Assembly: GCF_049852125.1 (NCBI RefSeq)
Contig: NZ_CP187532.1
Location: forward strand, 1-64,000
DNA from: Senimuribacter sp049852125
GTDB lineage: Bacteria; Bacillota; Clostridia; Peptostreptococcales; Anaerovoracaceae
Direction of reading: 5' to 3'
Length of the DNA: 64,000 bases
In this document: piece after piece, positions 37,055 to 45,082 of the stretch
How positions within the stretch are numbered: position 1 is the stretch's first letter
Layout of the letters: the number at the start of each line of letters is the position of its first letter
Program-made: the position numbers and the translations under genes
The notes under the pieces: model-generated
Databases searched by the model: none
What the model was told of the DNA's origin: nothing
The model's input: only the letters and a program-made list of their open reading frames with translations

Positions 37055-38578
37055 CTAAATTCTTTCAACGGTTCCTTCCCAGGTATCAACTTCCTTTTTC
37101 TTTTTTCTTGCTGTCTCATCATACCAATGCTTCGTCACGGTCTTAGCCCGCGTATAGAATCGAACGCCGTCCTTTCCAAGTACATGCAAATCTCCAAAGA
37201 AGGAATCCTTGTTTCCGGAGAATGGAAAATATGCGGACGGCACAGGAATTCCTACGTTGATGCCTACCATTCCGCCGTCAGTACGGAACTCAAATTCTCT
37301 GGCATAATATCCGTTTTGTGTGAAGATTACAGAGCCGTTGGCAAATGGATTTTCATTCATCAAAGCAAGTCCCTCTTCAAAATTCTTCACCCGTTTTATC
37401 AATGTCACCGGACCAAAGATTTCTCTGTCGCCAATGGTCATGCCCGGCTTTACATGGTCAAAAATCGTTGGCCCGACGAAAAAGCCTTTTTCAAAGCCTG
37501 GAACTGTAACGTTACGGCCATCTAACACGAGTTCAGCGCCCTCGTCAATTCCTTTCTGAATCCAATCACATACCTTTGCCTTATGCTCCGCCGATACAAC
37601 CGGACCCAGACTTGTTTCCGGATCATACGCGCAGCCGACCTTCATTGCCATAGCCTTTTCCTTCAACAAAGCAACGAACGTATCAGCAATGGATTCCTGT
37701 ACTACAATAACCGGAAGGGCCATACATCTCATACCAGCGCATCCATATGTAGAGTTGATAATTGCGCTTGCAGCGCTTTCCAAATCAGCATCCTCCAAAA
37801 CAAGCGCATGATTTTTCGCTTCACACTGTGCCTGCACACGCTTTCCGTTTGCCGCAGCTGTAGAGTAAATCTGCTTGCCAACGCCTGTCGTACCTACAAA
37901 AGTAACTGCCTTAACTCGTGAATCTGTCAAGAAAATATCTGCTTCTTTTCTACTGCAGGTTACCAAATTGACAACGCCCTTCGGGAATCCTCCTTCTTCA
38001 TAGAAAAGCTCTAATATGCGCATCGCTGTAAGTGGCGTCGCGCTGGATGCTTTCAATACAACTGTATTTCCAGAGGCGATCGCAAGCGGTACCATCCAGC
38101 CCCATGGAATCATCGCCGGGAAGTTAAACGGTACAATCCCCGCTACAACGCCTAACGGCATCCGATAAGTCGCTGTATCAAATCCGGTTGTTACCTGCAA
38201 AGATGCATCGCCCTGCATCAGTGTCGGTAAGGAGCAAGCATGTTCTGTCGGCTCAATCGCTTTCAACACGTCGCCTCTCGCCTCTGCTAAAGTCTTACCT
38301 AACTCTTTCGCGCATAACAGTGTCAATTCTTCCAGATGTTCTATCAGAATGTTTCTCCATTTAAACATCATCTGCGTTCTCTGACTTAATGAGAGCTTCG
38401 ACCATGCAGGAAAAGCCTCCTGTGCCGACGCAATAGCCGATTCTACTTCCTCTGCCGTACAACAGGGAACTTCTGCAATAATTTCTCCTGTGCTTGAATC
38501 AGTGACAGGCATATACTTGTCCGTTTTTGACAAATGCCATTCACCATTCACACAATATTTCTTCCTTTCGACATTCAT
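37055..38578 (-). CDS. mmsA: CoA-acylating (methyl)malonate-semialdehyde dehydrogenase
   Basis: A 507-residue aldehyde dehydrogenase of the MmsA/IolA type. PFNFPAMIPWGW is the family mark and Cys285 in GCAGMRCMAL is the catalytic thiol; a general-base Glu does not follow the usual ALDH pattern, as in the CoA-acylating class. It turns methylmalonate or malonate semialdehyde plus CoA into propionyl- or acetyl-CoA, with CO2 and NADH. ATG 38578 has GGAGGAG upstream. It is the first gene of the long operon, directly behind the IclR-type operator, and likely catalyses the last step of the pathway. Confidence 0.92.
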   Translation of the reverse strand: MNVERKKYCVNGEWHLSKTDKYMPVTDSSTGEIIAEVPCCTAEEVESAIASAQEAFPAWSKLSLSQRTQMMFKWRNILIEHLEELTLLCAKELGKTLAEARGDVLKAIEPTEHACSLPTLMQGDASLQVTTGFDTATYRMPLGVVAGIVPFNFPAMIPWGWMVPLAIASGNTVVLKASSATPLTAMRILELFYEEGGFPKGVVNLVTCSRKEADIFLTDSRVKAVTFVGTTGVGKQIYSTAAANGKRVQAQCEAKNHALVLEDADLESAASAIINSTYGCAGMRCMALPVIVVQESIADTFVALLKEKAMAMKVGCAYDPETSLGPVVSAEHKAKVCDWIQKGIDEGAELVLDGRNVTVPGFEKGFFVGPTIFDHVKPGMTIGDREIFGPVTLIKRVKNFEEGLALMNENPFANGSVIFTQNGYYAREFEFRTDGGMVGINVGIPVPSAYFPFSGNKDSFFGDLHVLGKDGVRFYTRAKTVTKHWYDETARKKKKEVDTWEGTVERI

Positions 38579-38616
38579 TTTCGTACTCCTCCAAAAATAT
38601 TCTTTTTTTAGAACCT

Positions 38617-38677
38617 AATTTCATTTTATTCCACTATTTTTACTTTGTCAACATAAAATGAAATTTAATTTCATTTT
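38617..38677 (-). promoter_or_regulatory. mmsA operon promoter with 23-bp palindromic operator
   Basis: TTGACA (38646-38651) and TAAAAT (38623-38628) are 17 bp apart. Directly upstream of the -35 is a perfect 23-bp palindrome (38655-38677, arms AAAATGAAATT). One further copy of the 11-bp arm (38617-38627) overlaps the -10. The IclR-type gene ends just upstream and is the obvious candidate to bind. Confidence 0.85.
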
Positions 38678-38689
38678 TCTGCAAATATG

Positions 38690-38727
38690 AAAAATCCCCT
38701 CTGATAACCCATGCTATCAAAGGGGAT
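38690..38727 (-). terminator. Terminator of iclR-type gene
   Basis: ATCCCCT-TTGATA / TATCAG-AGGGGAT stem followed by TTTT on the minus strand, just after the regulator stop. It separates the regulator from the mmsA promoter. Confidence 0.88.
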
Positions 38728-38736
38728 ATGCTTTAC

Positions 38737-39519
38737 TTATTCATAATAACCCATTCTGAAGGATATTTCCTCTGCCACAACTCTCAGCTCCGGTAAAATG
38801 TCACTGTGAATGTGTTCGAACGACATATTCTCCACCTTTCCGAAACAGCTTAGAGCCGCTGTAATTTGACCGCTGTAATCGTAGATCGGAACCGCGACAC
38901 ATCGCAATCCTGGTTCACACTCCTGGTCGTCTAACGCATACTTATTATTTTTCGTCCGGCGGAGTTCTTCCGTCAGATCTTTCTTCGTTGTAATCGTTCT
39001 TTCAGTCAGCTGAACTAATCCCTTCTGGCTGATCAGCAAATCAATATCGCTTTCCTGGTATTCTGTCAAAAATAACTTGCCTGAAGAAACAGCATGGATC
39101 GGCGCCTGCAGTCCAATACGCTGCAAAGGTACGCCGCCGCTGATGCTCGTAGGATCATATACACAATCCAAATATACGCATTCCATTCCTCTCTCTATGA
39201 CCAAACTCACTCCTCGGGAAAGCTTAACAGATAATTCACTTACCAAATTTCCGGAAAGGGTCCTTATAGTCATATGATTTCGCACTAATTTTCCATATTC
39301 ACAGATACGCCACGTCATCGCGTAGCGGTTTGTTGCCGCATCCTGGAATACCAAACCTTCTTCCACCAGCGCGTTTAAATACCTGAATGCCGTTGCCGTC
39401 GGTACTCCTATGTTTTCCGAAATATCCTGCAGCCGCATCGGCGTACGGCTTTCTGAAATGCAAGATATAAGTTGTACTAATTTAGATACTGTCTGATTCG
39501 ATGCTTTTTTTTCCATCAT
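38737..39519 (-). CDS. IclR-family transcriptional regulator
   Basis: A 260-residue regulator. The winged helix-turn-helix lies at ~15-75 (SENIGVPTATAFRYLNALVEEG); the GAF-like effector domain runs from ~85 to 255. ATG 39519 follows AAGGG by 7 nt. Position directly before the mmsA-molybdenum hydroxylase operon and the IclR-like palindromes at that promoter point to control of the pathway by its substrate or an intermediate. Confidence 0.93.
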   Translation of the reverse strand: MMEKKASNQTVSKLVQLISCISESRTPMRLQDISENIGVPTATAFRYLNALVEEGLVFQDAATNRYAMTWRICEYGKLVRNHMTIRTLSGNLVSELSVKLSRGVSLVIERGMECVYLDCVYDPTSISGGVPLQRIGLQAPIHAVSSGKLFLTEYQESDIDLLISQKGLVQLTERTITTKKDLTEELRRTKNNKYALDDQECEPGLRCVAVPIYDYSGQITAALSCFGKVENMSFEHIHSDILPELRVVAEEISFRMGYYE

Positions 39520-39847
39520 AATTAAGCCCTTGCTTTTCTTCGTCTACAAAATCTTATCGCATTTTAACAACCCACTGCTGTTAAATTCAAGACAAGCATT
39601 ATGCCGTTTTCTCTTATTTTCAATGTATACAGCTAATTCATTCCTATGATTATCTGTCTCCTATATATCAATATACCGTATAATCCACCTCCTGTCAATG
39701 CTGCTGATGCCTTCTGATACAGCAAAAGTTTGAGCCAACATATCAGAAGTAGGCCAAGTCATATTTAACTCAATTTTCTTTCCCATTTTGTCGTTTTATG
39801 ATAAAATACAGATAACAACAGCCGAATGGAGGTCAAAGAATCAAAAG
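39520..39847. other. Divergent intergenic region
   Basis: 328 bp between the iclR-type gene and the protease gene. It holds the regulator promoter at the left end and a candidate rightward -10 TAAAAT (39802-39807) with a poor -35. I see nothing else. Confidence 0.5.
39561..39590 (-). promoter_or_regulatory. iclR-type gene promoter with inverted repeat in spacer
   Basis: TTGAAT (39585-39590), 18 bp, TAAAAT (39561-39566). The spacer is spanned by TTTAACA-N9-TGTTAAA (39563-39585), which may be an autoregulatory operator; it differs from the mmsA palindrome. Confidence 0.6.
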
Positions 39848-41587
39848 ATGAAAATAAACATGAACAAAATGCCGATTCATTCTCTAGAAGCGTTTTTCAG
39901 TATTAACGGCAGATACGCTGCTTCTGCTCAGGAAAAGGATTGCTGCTTTCTATGTTATATCGGCTTTGATCAATCTGATACATTTCCCAGCCGTTTGATC
40001 CATTGTGAAAAACAATTCCTTACAGCTGCGGCAGCACGCGGCGCCGGCTATTTCCGTACCGACAAGCTTCCTTTCCGCCCAACCCCGGATGAAGTTTCCG
40101 CGTATCAGCAAATCCTCGGTCAGATCAACAGTCTCACAGAAAGCAAGCTGGATGGACTCCATTTTGCATTTAATAATCCAGTTTTGGACAGTAATGTAAC
40201 CTCAGCCATCCAAAAAACGCGCGCCCTTTTTACCCAGGTACAAACCACCTGCAGCGATTCTATGCTCAACAATTTTACCACAAAGCTGCTTTACTGGATT
40301 GATACCTATTTCCCAAAGCTGTTTCTGCCCGGATTCACACCTCAGGCATCCCCGAAATTCGTATTCCATGGCCCTGTCAAGCTGCAGGAATACCTATTTC
40401 TCTATTTGCTTACCCAAGTCGGTTGCGACATACTCTATCTGAATACACAGGCACATCCAGACCTTCCACAAAAATGTCTGGCTCTCTCCCAGGTCCACGA
40501 GGATGCAAACCGAGGCTCACTGACCTTACCCCCATTCATTGATCAAAAGGTGTCCGTCGAAACGGTTTCCACCCCGTCCCAGGAAAATGGCGCGCATGCC
40601 CAGACCAGCACGGCACAGCAGAAAACACCACCTTCCCGTTCACCGGAAATACCACATAAACAAGGCTCTGCGCTTTCCCATGCGCCTGTATCCAGACCAC
40701 CTGATAGACCGTCTGAACACACCGGTTCTATTAAGGCGTCTGTTCCCATGCCGCCCAATACGTCAAATATTTCTTCAGGCTGCATCGCTTCTATTCCAAT
40801 GCCGCCATACCAGAGGAACGAAAATACCGGCGGATGCACCGCGACGATTCCAATGCAGACTTCCCCATCAATCCAGCGCCGCAGCAGTATGTCCACTATA
40901 CAAAGCCAGCCTGCTGCTTCTGGCAATATGCCTATGCCGCACAAGCCTGCCAGACAATCTTCGCCTGGGCCGGTTCCGTCTCCGCCGCCGCGTCCGGTAG
41001 CGTCCATCTCGCAAACAGAACTGGATTACGAACAGCTGGCCTCCATGGCGTCCTCCGTTGTAATGGTGGAGGTAGCGGACAACAAAGGGCAACCGTTTAA
41101 ATCAGGCTCCGGTGTAATGATTGGCAGAGACGGCTACATACTGACTAATTTTCATGTAACGAATGAGGGAGCATTATACGGCATACGGATCGAAGGAGAA
41201 GAAAGAATTTATGAGACGTCTCGTATTGTCAAATACAATCCTTTGTTCGATCTGGCCGTACTGCAGATCGACCGTCAGCTGACGCCTATTCCGCTGTGTC
41301 AAAACAGGAAGCTTACAAGAGGACAAAAGGTGGTTGCGATCGGCAGTCCTTTGGGATTATTTAATACTGTATCCGACGGTATTATCTCTGCGTTCCGCAG
41401 TGTGCGCGACGTTCCTATGATTCAATTTACCGCTCCTATTTCCAGCGGAAGCTCCGGGGGCGCTGTTTTGAACATGTACGGAGAACTCATCGGCCTTTCA
41501 ACTGCCGGATTCGATGACGGACAAAATTTAAATCTTGCTGTAGATTACAATACGATACGATCTTTCCTGGGAAATTTACTAGGATAA
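39848..41587 (+). CDS. YceG-like domain fused to trypsin/HtrA-type serine protease
   Basis: A 579-residue protein. Residues ~1-205 resemble one half of the Ter-module YceG protein: YWIDTYFPK followed by SPKFVFHGP and GCDILYLN align with LYYKFARII, LPKVIYQGA and GCDILLVQ there. Residues ~215-385 are a Pro/Ser-rich linker with repeated A/S-I/V-PMP motifs. Residues ~395-579 are a S1C protease with His436 (NFHV), Asp468 (FDLAVL) and Ser536 (GSSGGAV), a complete triad; there is no PDZ domain and no signal peptide, so it is probably cytoplasmic. ATG 39848 lies 15 nt after GGAGG; ATG 39860 is possible. Function unknown; a link to the Ter system is inferred. Confidence 0.8.
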   Translation: MKINMNKMPIHSLEAFFSINGRYAASAQEKDCCFLCYIGFDQSDTFPSRLIHCEKQFLTAAAARGAGYFRTDKLPFRPTPDEVSAYQQILGQINSLTESKLDGLHFAFNNPVLDSNVTSAIQKTRALFTQVQTTCSDSMLNNFTTKLLYWIDTYFPKLFLPGFTPQASPKFVFHGPVKLQEYLFLYLLTQVGCDILYLNTQAHPDLPQKCLALSQVHEDANRGSLTLPPFIDQKVSVETVSTPSQENGAHAQTSTAQQKTPPSRSPEIPHKQGSALSHAPVSRPPDRPSEHTGSIKASVPMPPNTSNISSGCIASIPMPPYQRNENTGGCTATIPMQTSPSIQRRSSMSTIQSQPAASGNMPMPHKPARQSSPGPVPSPPPRPVASISQTELDYEQLASMASSVVMVEVADNKGQPFKSGSGVMIGRDGYILTNFHVTNEGALYGIRIEGEERIYETSRIVKYNPLFDLAVLQIDRQLTPIPLCQNRKLTRGQKVVAIGSPLGLFNTVSDGIISAFRSVRDVPMIQFTAPISSGSSGGAVLNMYGELIGLSTAGFDDGQNLNLAVDYNTIRSFLGNLLG

Positions 41588-41700
41588 GCATCATGAGCCC
41601 GCTGTCTTTCATCAATAAATTTTACCTTTTTGCGGTATAAATCTTTACATACCTCCCGTATAATATGCTTAGAAAAACGCACACAGGGAGGATAATTCAA

Positions 41701-42474
41701 ATGGAAGCGTTACGAGCAAAAAAAGGATTTATCTGCGATATGGACGGTGTTATTTACTGGGGCGGACATCTGCTGCCAGGTGTAAAAGAGTTTGTCGACT
41801 GGCTCTATCGGGAAAATAAGGAATTTCTGTTTTTGACTAACAACAGTGGGCAGACTCCGCTTGAATTGCGGTTAAAGCTGCAAACCATGGGACTTGATGT
41901 GGATGAAAGCCACTTTTATACCAGCGCTTTAGCCACCGCTAAATTTGTCAGCAGTCAGACCAATCACTGCAGCGCTTATGTAATTGGAGAACCTGGTCTG
42001 GTGGGAGCGCTTTATCAAAGCGGCGTTGCTATTACAGATAAAGCTCCGGATTATGTAATTGTAGGTGAAAGTCAAAGCTACAACTATGAGGCTATATGCA
42101 AAGCCGTCAATCTAGTCCGGGACGGTTCGAAATTGATCGGTACAAATTTCGATATGACAGGTCCGTCCAGCCGCGGCATTATTCCTGCCTGCCGGGCGCT
42201 GATCTCTCCAATCGAAATGGCAACAGGAAAACAGGCCTACTTCGTGGGTAAGCCTAATCCCCTCATGATGCGTACCGGTCTACGGCTGCTCGGCGTTCAT
42301 TCTGAAGAAGCCGCTATGATCGGCGACCGCATGGACACGGATGTGGTAGGTGGAGTAGAAAGCGGCTTAGATCCAATCCTGGTCCTGTCGGGCGTTACCA
42401 GTCGAGATGATGTGGATAAGTTTCCTTACCGGCCTCGTTTGATTCTCGACAGCATCGGTGAAATCCCTGTGTAA
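41701..42474 (+). CDS. NagD-type HAD-IIA phosphatase
   Basis: A 257-residue HAD-IIA hydrolase. DMDGV at residues 13-17 (nucleophile Asp13), the second-motif TNNSG, GKPNPLMM and the metal motif GDRMDTD identify NagD-type enzymes, which dephosphorylate small sugar or nucleotide phosphates. ATG 41701 follows GGGAGG by 9 nt. It stands alone between the protease gene and the convergent DUF2284 gene. Confidence 0.92.
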   Translation: MEALRAKKGFICDMDGVIYWGGHLLPGVKEFVDWLYRENKEFLFLTNNSGQTPLELRLKLQTMGLDVDESHFYTSALATAKFVSSQTNHCSAYVIGEPGLVGALYQSGVAITDKAPDYVIVGESQSYNYEAICKAVNLVRDGSKLIGTNFDMTGPSSRGIIPACRALISPIEMATGKQAYFVGKPNPLMMRTGLRLLGVHSEEAAMIGDRMDTDVVGGVESGLDPILVLSGVTSRDDVDKFPYRPRLILDSIGEIPV

Positions 42475-42547
42475 ACGCAACGCACAGCGTTCCTCATGCC
42501 GTAAAGTTCCGGCATCGCGAACTCCCTGGCCGGACGCCCTTTGCTCT

Positions 42548-43072
42548 CTAATACAAAAGCCCTCCTACTAAAACAAAATAGTCCGGCACTTCTCCTTGGG
42601 CAATCCATTGCAATTCAATTCCCAACAGTTTGCTTGCCGTCAGGCCTACGTTTCCGCCGAGTGCCTCGATAGAATAACGCATCTTATCCGGAAAGCGGCA
42701 CGGCTGTCCATCTTTTTTGCTGCAATTACTCTCTCCACAGATATTGCAGCTGCCGGCAGACAGGGATACACTGCCGGGATTCTCTGCCTCTTTCGCGTAA
42801 AGGGTTTCTGTCAATTCTGCCTTAACCTGTGCCATCAAAGTCTGCCAGTCATGTTTTTCCTCCTCTGCCAGACACATTTTTTTGCCGATAACATATAGGT
42901 TTTCATACTTCTTCCAATAATCCTCTACTGGATCAAATGTGAAAGACGGGCAAGACCATTTTTGATCGTAGTTGCCGCATTCCTTGCAGCAGGCCAAAAA
43001 TTCTTCCACATTTACGTAGCCGTCAATATAATCAGCTACAGAAATTGTTTTTTCAAATGTATCAATCTTCAT
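42548..43072 (-). CDS. DUF2284 cysteine-rich metal-binding protein
   Basis: A 174-residue DUF2284 protein. Cysteines occur at 28, 29, 32 and 41 (CCKECGNY, SCPSF) and in a ferredoxin-like C-x2-C-x4-C cluster (CNICGESNC) plus a later PCRFPDKMRYS, suggesting iron-sulfur or other metal binding. No ribosome site precedes ATG 43072, and the predicted transcription start coincides with it, so the mRNA may be leaderless. It shares an overlapping promoter with the divergent amidohydrolase gene. Function unknown. Confidence 0.88.
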   Translation of the reverse strand: MKIDTFEKTISVADYIDGYVNVEEFLACCKECGNYDQKWSCPSFTFDPVEDYWKKYENLYVIGKKMCLAEEEKHDWQTLMAQVKAELTETLYAKEAENPGSVSLSAGSCNICGESNCSKKDGQPCRFPDKMRYSIEALGGNVGLTASKLLGIELQWIAQGEVPDYFVLVGGLLY

Positions 43073-43078
43073 GAATCA

Positions 43079-43109
43079 AGTTTACCACAAAAAGAATTTA
43101 TGGTAAAAT
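43079..43109. promoter_or_regulatory. Symmetric bidirectional promoter
   Basis: Plus: TTTACC (43081-43086), 17 bp, TAAAAT (43104-43109). Minus: TTTACC (43102-43107), 17 bp, TAAACT (43079-43084). The two promoters occupy the same DNA face-to-face because TTTACCA-N13-TGGTAAA is an inverted repeat. Only one polymerase can bind at a time. Confidence 0.68.
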
Positions 43110-43137
43110 GAAATATATACATAGATGGAGGTTTGCC

Positions 43138-44538
43138 ATGGCTTTTGGAATTTTTAAAAAACCACGAAACGCGGATATTATTTACCGTAATGGACATATT
43201 TACACGCAGGATCCGGAATTCCCCTGGGCAGAATCGGTGGCATGCAGAGACGGCCGGGTACTGGCTGTGGGAGACTTTGACGGGATGAACGAAATTACCG
43301 GCAGCGACACGGAAATTATTGACCTGGAAGGGAAATACATGTTTCCTGGGTTTATTGACGTTCACGACACTCCATCGCTGCAGGTTCTCAAAGGGTTATA
43401 TCTGGAAATCGACCCTATCTGGGATCTGGACACAGTATTAGAATACACTGCGGAATATGCGCAATCCTGTGAAAAGGATATTATATTTGGCTACGGATAC
43501 AATGAAAACCTTCTTACAGATTACGATACGCCTGCAGAGGTCATGAAAATTTTGGATGAGATTGAGACAGACAGACCAGTGCTTCTGTTGAGCACCGGCG
43601 GCTATCACTGCTGGATGAACACGCTGGCTTCGACAATAGTAGTAGAAACAGTTGATGAGGAAGAAGATTTGCAATTCATCTCTGCCGTAGATCTTCTAAT
43701 GAACATTCTCTCTCCTTTCGACTATGAAGAAATCGAAGAACGAATTCGGCAGTACACCAAAGTCCTCGCTGATAAAGGCATCACCTCTGTTTTGGATCTC
43801 TGTTCGCCGGAGTATTTTTCTCTCCTATATCAGGACAGCCTGCTTGCAATGATTGGAGACAGCGAGCCAATCCGTCAGCGATACTTTGGCAGCTTATATC
43901 TTAACCGCTCCCTGCCATTGCGGTTAATCCTGCACCGCCTTTCCACGGGTCGGACAAAATGTACGGAAATGGACGGTTTGATGACATTCGATGTATTGAA
44001 ATTAGAAACCTGCGATGATGAAAATCTATCCTACTTTTCGCAGGAAACGTTAGACGAGTTATGCCTGGCTGCCTGTGAAAAGGGATTTGATATCCATCTG
44101 GACGCATTAGACGCCGCGTCTGTAGACAGAGCCTTCCATACCTTTGAACGAGTCCGCAATAAGGGCTATAAAGGAAATGCTCTGGTTCTTGCCGCAGAAG
44201 GGGTATCCACTCCTGATGACGCGTCCTTCATTGTAACCTGGCCAACGGATTATCTGAACAAATCCGTTTTCGGCCACGTAAATTCCGTAGAGGAGGCTAT
44301 CGACCAGCTGACTGCAGGCGCAGCCGCAATTCTGGGCAAAGAACGCGACTTTGGCTCTATCGAGCAGGGAAAGATAGCGGACTTCACTGTATTTGAAGAA
44401 AATCCATTTGACGCCGGATTGCAAAAATTCTCCGGTATGCATGCCAGCATGACCATAATGGACAGTATGATTACTTATGACGCGGAAGCTGAGTTAGAAG
44501 AAGAAATGTACGACCTTCTTACAACAATGCGCTTATAA
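43138..44538 (+). CDS. Amidohydrolase-3 family protein with degenerate metal site
   Basis: A 466-residue protein with the overall YtcJ/NfdA architecture: N-terminal beta-sandwich strands, PGFID start of the barrel and the closing GSIEQGKIADFTVFEENPF. The metal ligands are not conserved: HxH after PGFID reads HDT, and the QxHAIGDRA motif reads IHLDALDAAS; the late GSDxP motif reads TWPTDY. It is therefore probably not a normal zinc hydrolase. ATG 43138 follows GGAGG by 6 nt; the longer frame from 43108 begins upstream of the predicted transcript start. It precedes a lipoprotein gene by 70 bp. Confidence 0.85.
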   Translation: MAFGIFKKPRNADIIYRNGHIYTQDPEFPWAESVACRDGRVLAVGDFDGMNEITGSDTEIIDLEGKYMFPGFIDVHDTPSLQVLKGLYLEIDPIWDLDTVLEYTAEYAQSCEKDIIFGYGYNENLLTDYDTPAEVMKILDEIETDRPVLLLSTGGYHCWMNTLASTIVVETVDEEEDLQFISAVDLLMNILSPFDYEEIEERIRQYTKVLADKGITSVLDLCSPEYFSLLYQDSLLAMIGDSEPIRQRYFGSLYLNRSLPLRLILHRLSTGRTKCTEMDGLMTFDVLKLETCDDENLSYFSQETLDELCLAACEKGFDIHLDALDAASVDRAFHTFERVRNKGYKGNALVLAAEGVSTPDDASFIVTWPTDYLNKSVFGHVNSVEEAIDQLTAGAAAILGKERDFGSIEQGKIADFTVFEENPFDAGLQKFSGMHASMTIMDSMITYDAEAELEEEMYDLLTTMRL

Positions 44539-44608
44539 TTGCAGAAGTTTTGTGATACAATAGGAATAACCTGTGATTCGGATATCATATTGCCAAAAAG
44601 GAGACCCT

Positions 44609-45034
44609 ATGAGAAAGAGGAAGTTCATTTGTTTTACTTTATGCACAGCGATGCTAATATCTGTGTTTCTTGTAACAGGATGCGGAGAGCAGCCGGAGCA
44701 AACAGAAATTGTTAACCCAATCAATATTACCATCAGCATTGATTATCCAAAAAAATCTAATCTTGATGATATAACAGATATTCCGTTCAAAATTGAGGAG
44801 GATTCTTCTGTATTGGAAGCAATCCAACTTTTCTGCAACGTCAACGAAATGCCCGTTAATGTAGAAACCACAGTTGGAACGATTGTAGGCATTAACGACT
44901 TAAACAATGGAGACATTTATTCCACGCGTATATGGCAGTTCAAGGTCAATGGAGAATTATCAGATCATCCTGCAGGAGAAATCATTCTGCAAGAGGGCGA
45001 CCGCCTCGAGTGGGTATACAGAAAATCCCGATGA
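44609..45034 (+). CDS. DUF4430-type lipoprotein
   Basis: A 141-residue lipoprotein with lipobox LVTGC (Cys25). The mature part has the beta-grasp layout of DUF4430/transcobalamin-C-like domains (SVLEAIQLFC, then TRIWQFKVNG and a final EGDRLEWVY). ATG 44609 follows AAGGAG. These domains often bind cobalamin or small ligands at the surface, but no ligand can be named. It ends inside a terminator hairpin. Confidence 0.83.
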   Translation: MRKRKFICFTLCTAMLISVFLVTGCGEQPEQTEIVNPINITISIDYPKKSNLDDITDIPFKIEEDSSVLEAIQLFCNVNEMPVNVETTVGTIVGINDLNNGDIYSTRIWQFKVNGELSDHPAGEIILQEGDRLEWVYRKSR

Positions 45035-45058
45035 ATCATCACCGGGATTTTCTTTTGC
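45022..45058. terminator. Bidirectional terminator between lipoprotein and YjiH genes
   Basis: AAATCCCG / CGGGATTT stem (45023-45030 and 45043-45050) followed by TCTTTT on the plus strand and by TTTTC on the minus strand. Confidence 0.85.
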
Positions 45059-45082
45059 CTTTTAACAGGGGTTGTCTAAATC

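Noticed and set aside
42426..42608. Minus-strand frame over the nagD end
   Set aside because: It overlaps two real genes and has no ribosome site or homology.
44533..44739. Minus-strand 68-codon frame opposite the lipoprotein
   Set aside because: It is antisense to a lipoprotein with clear lipobox and ribosome site.
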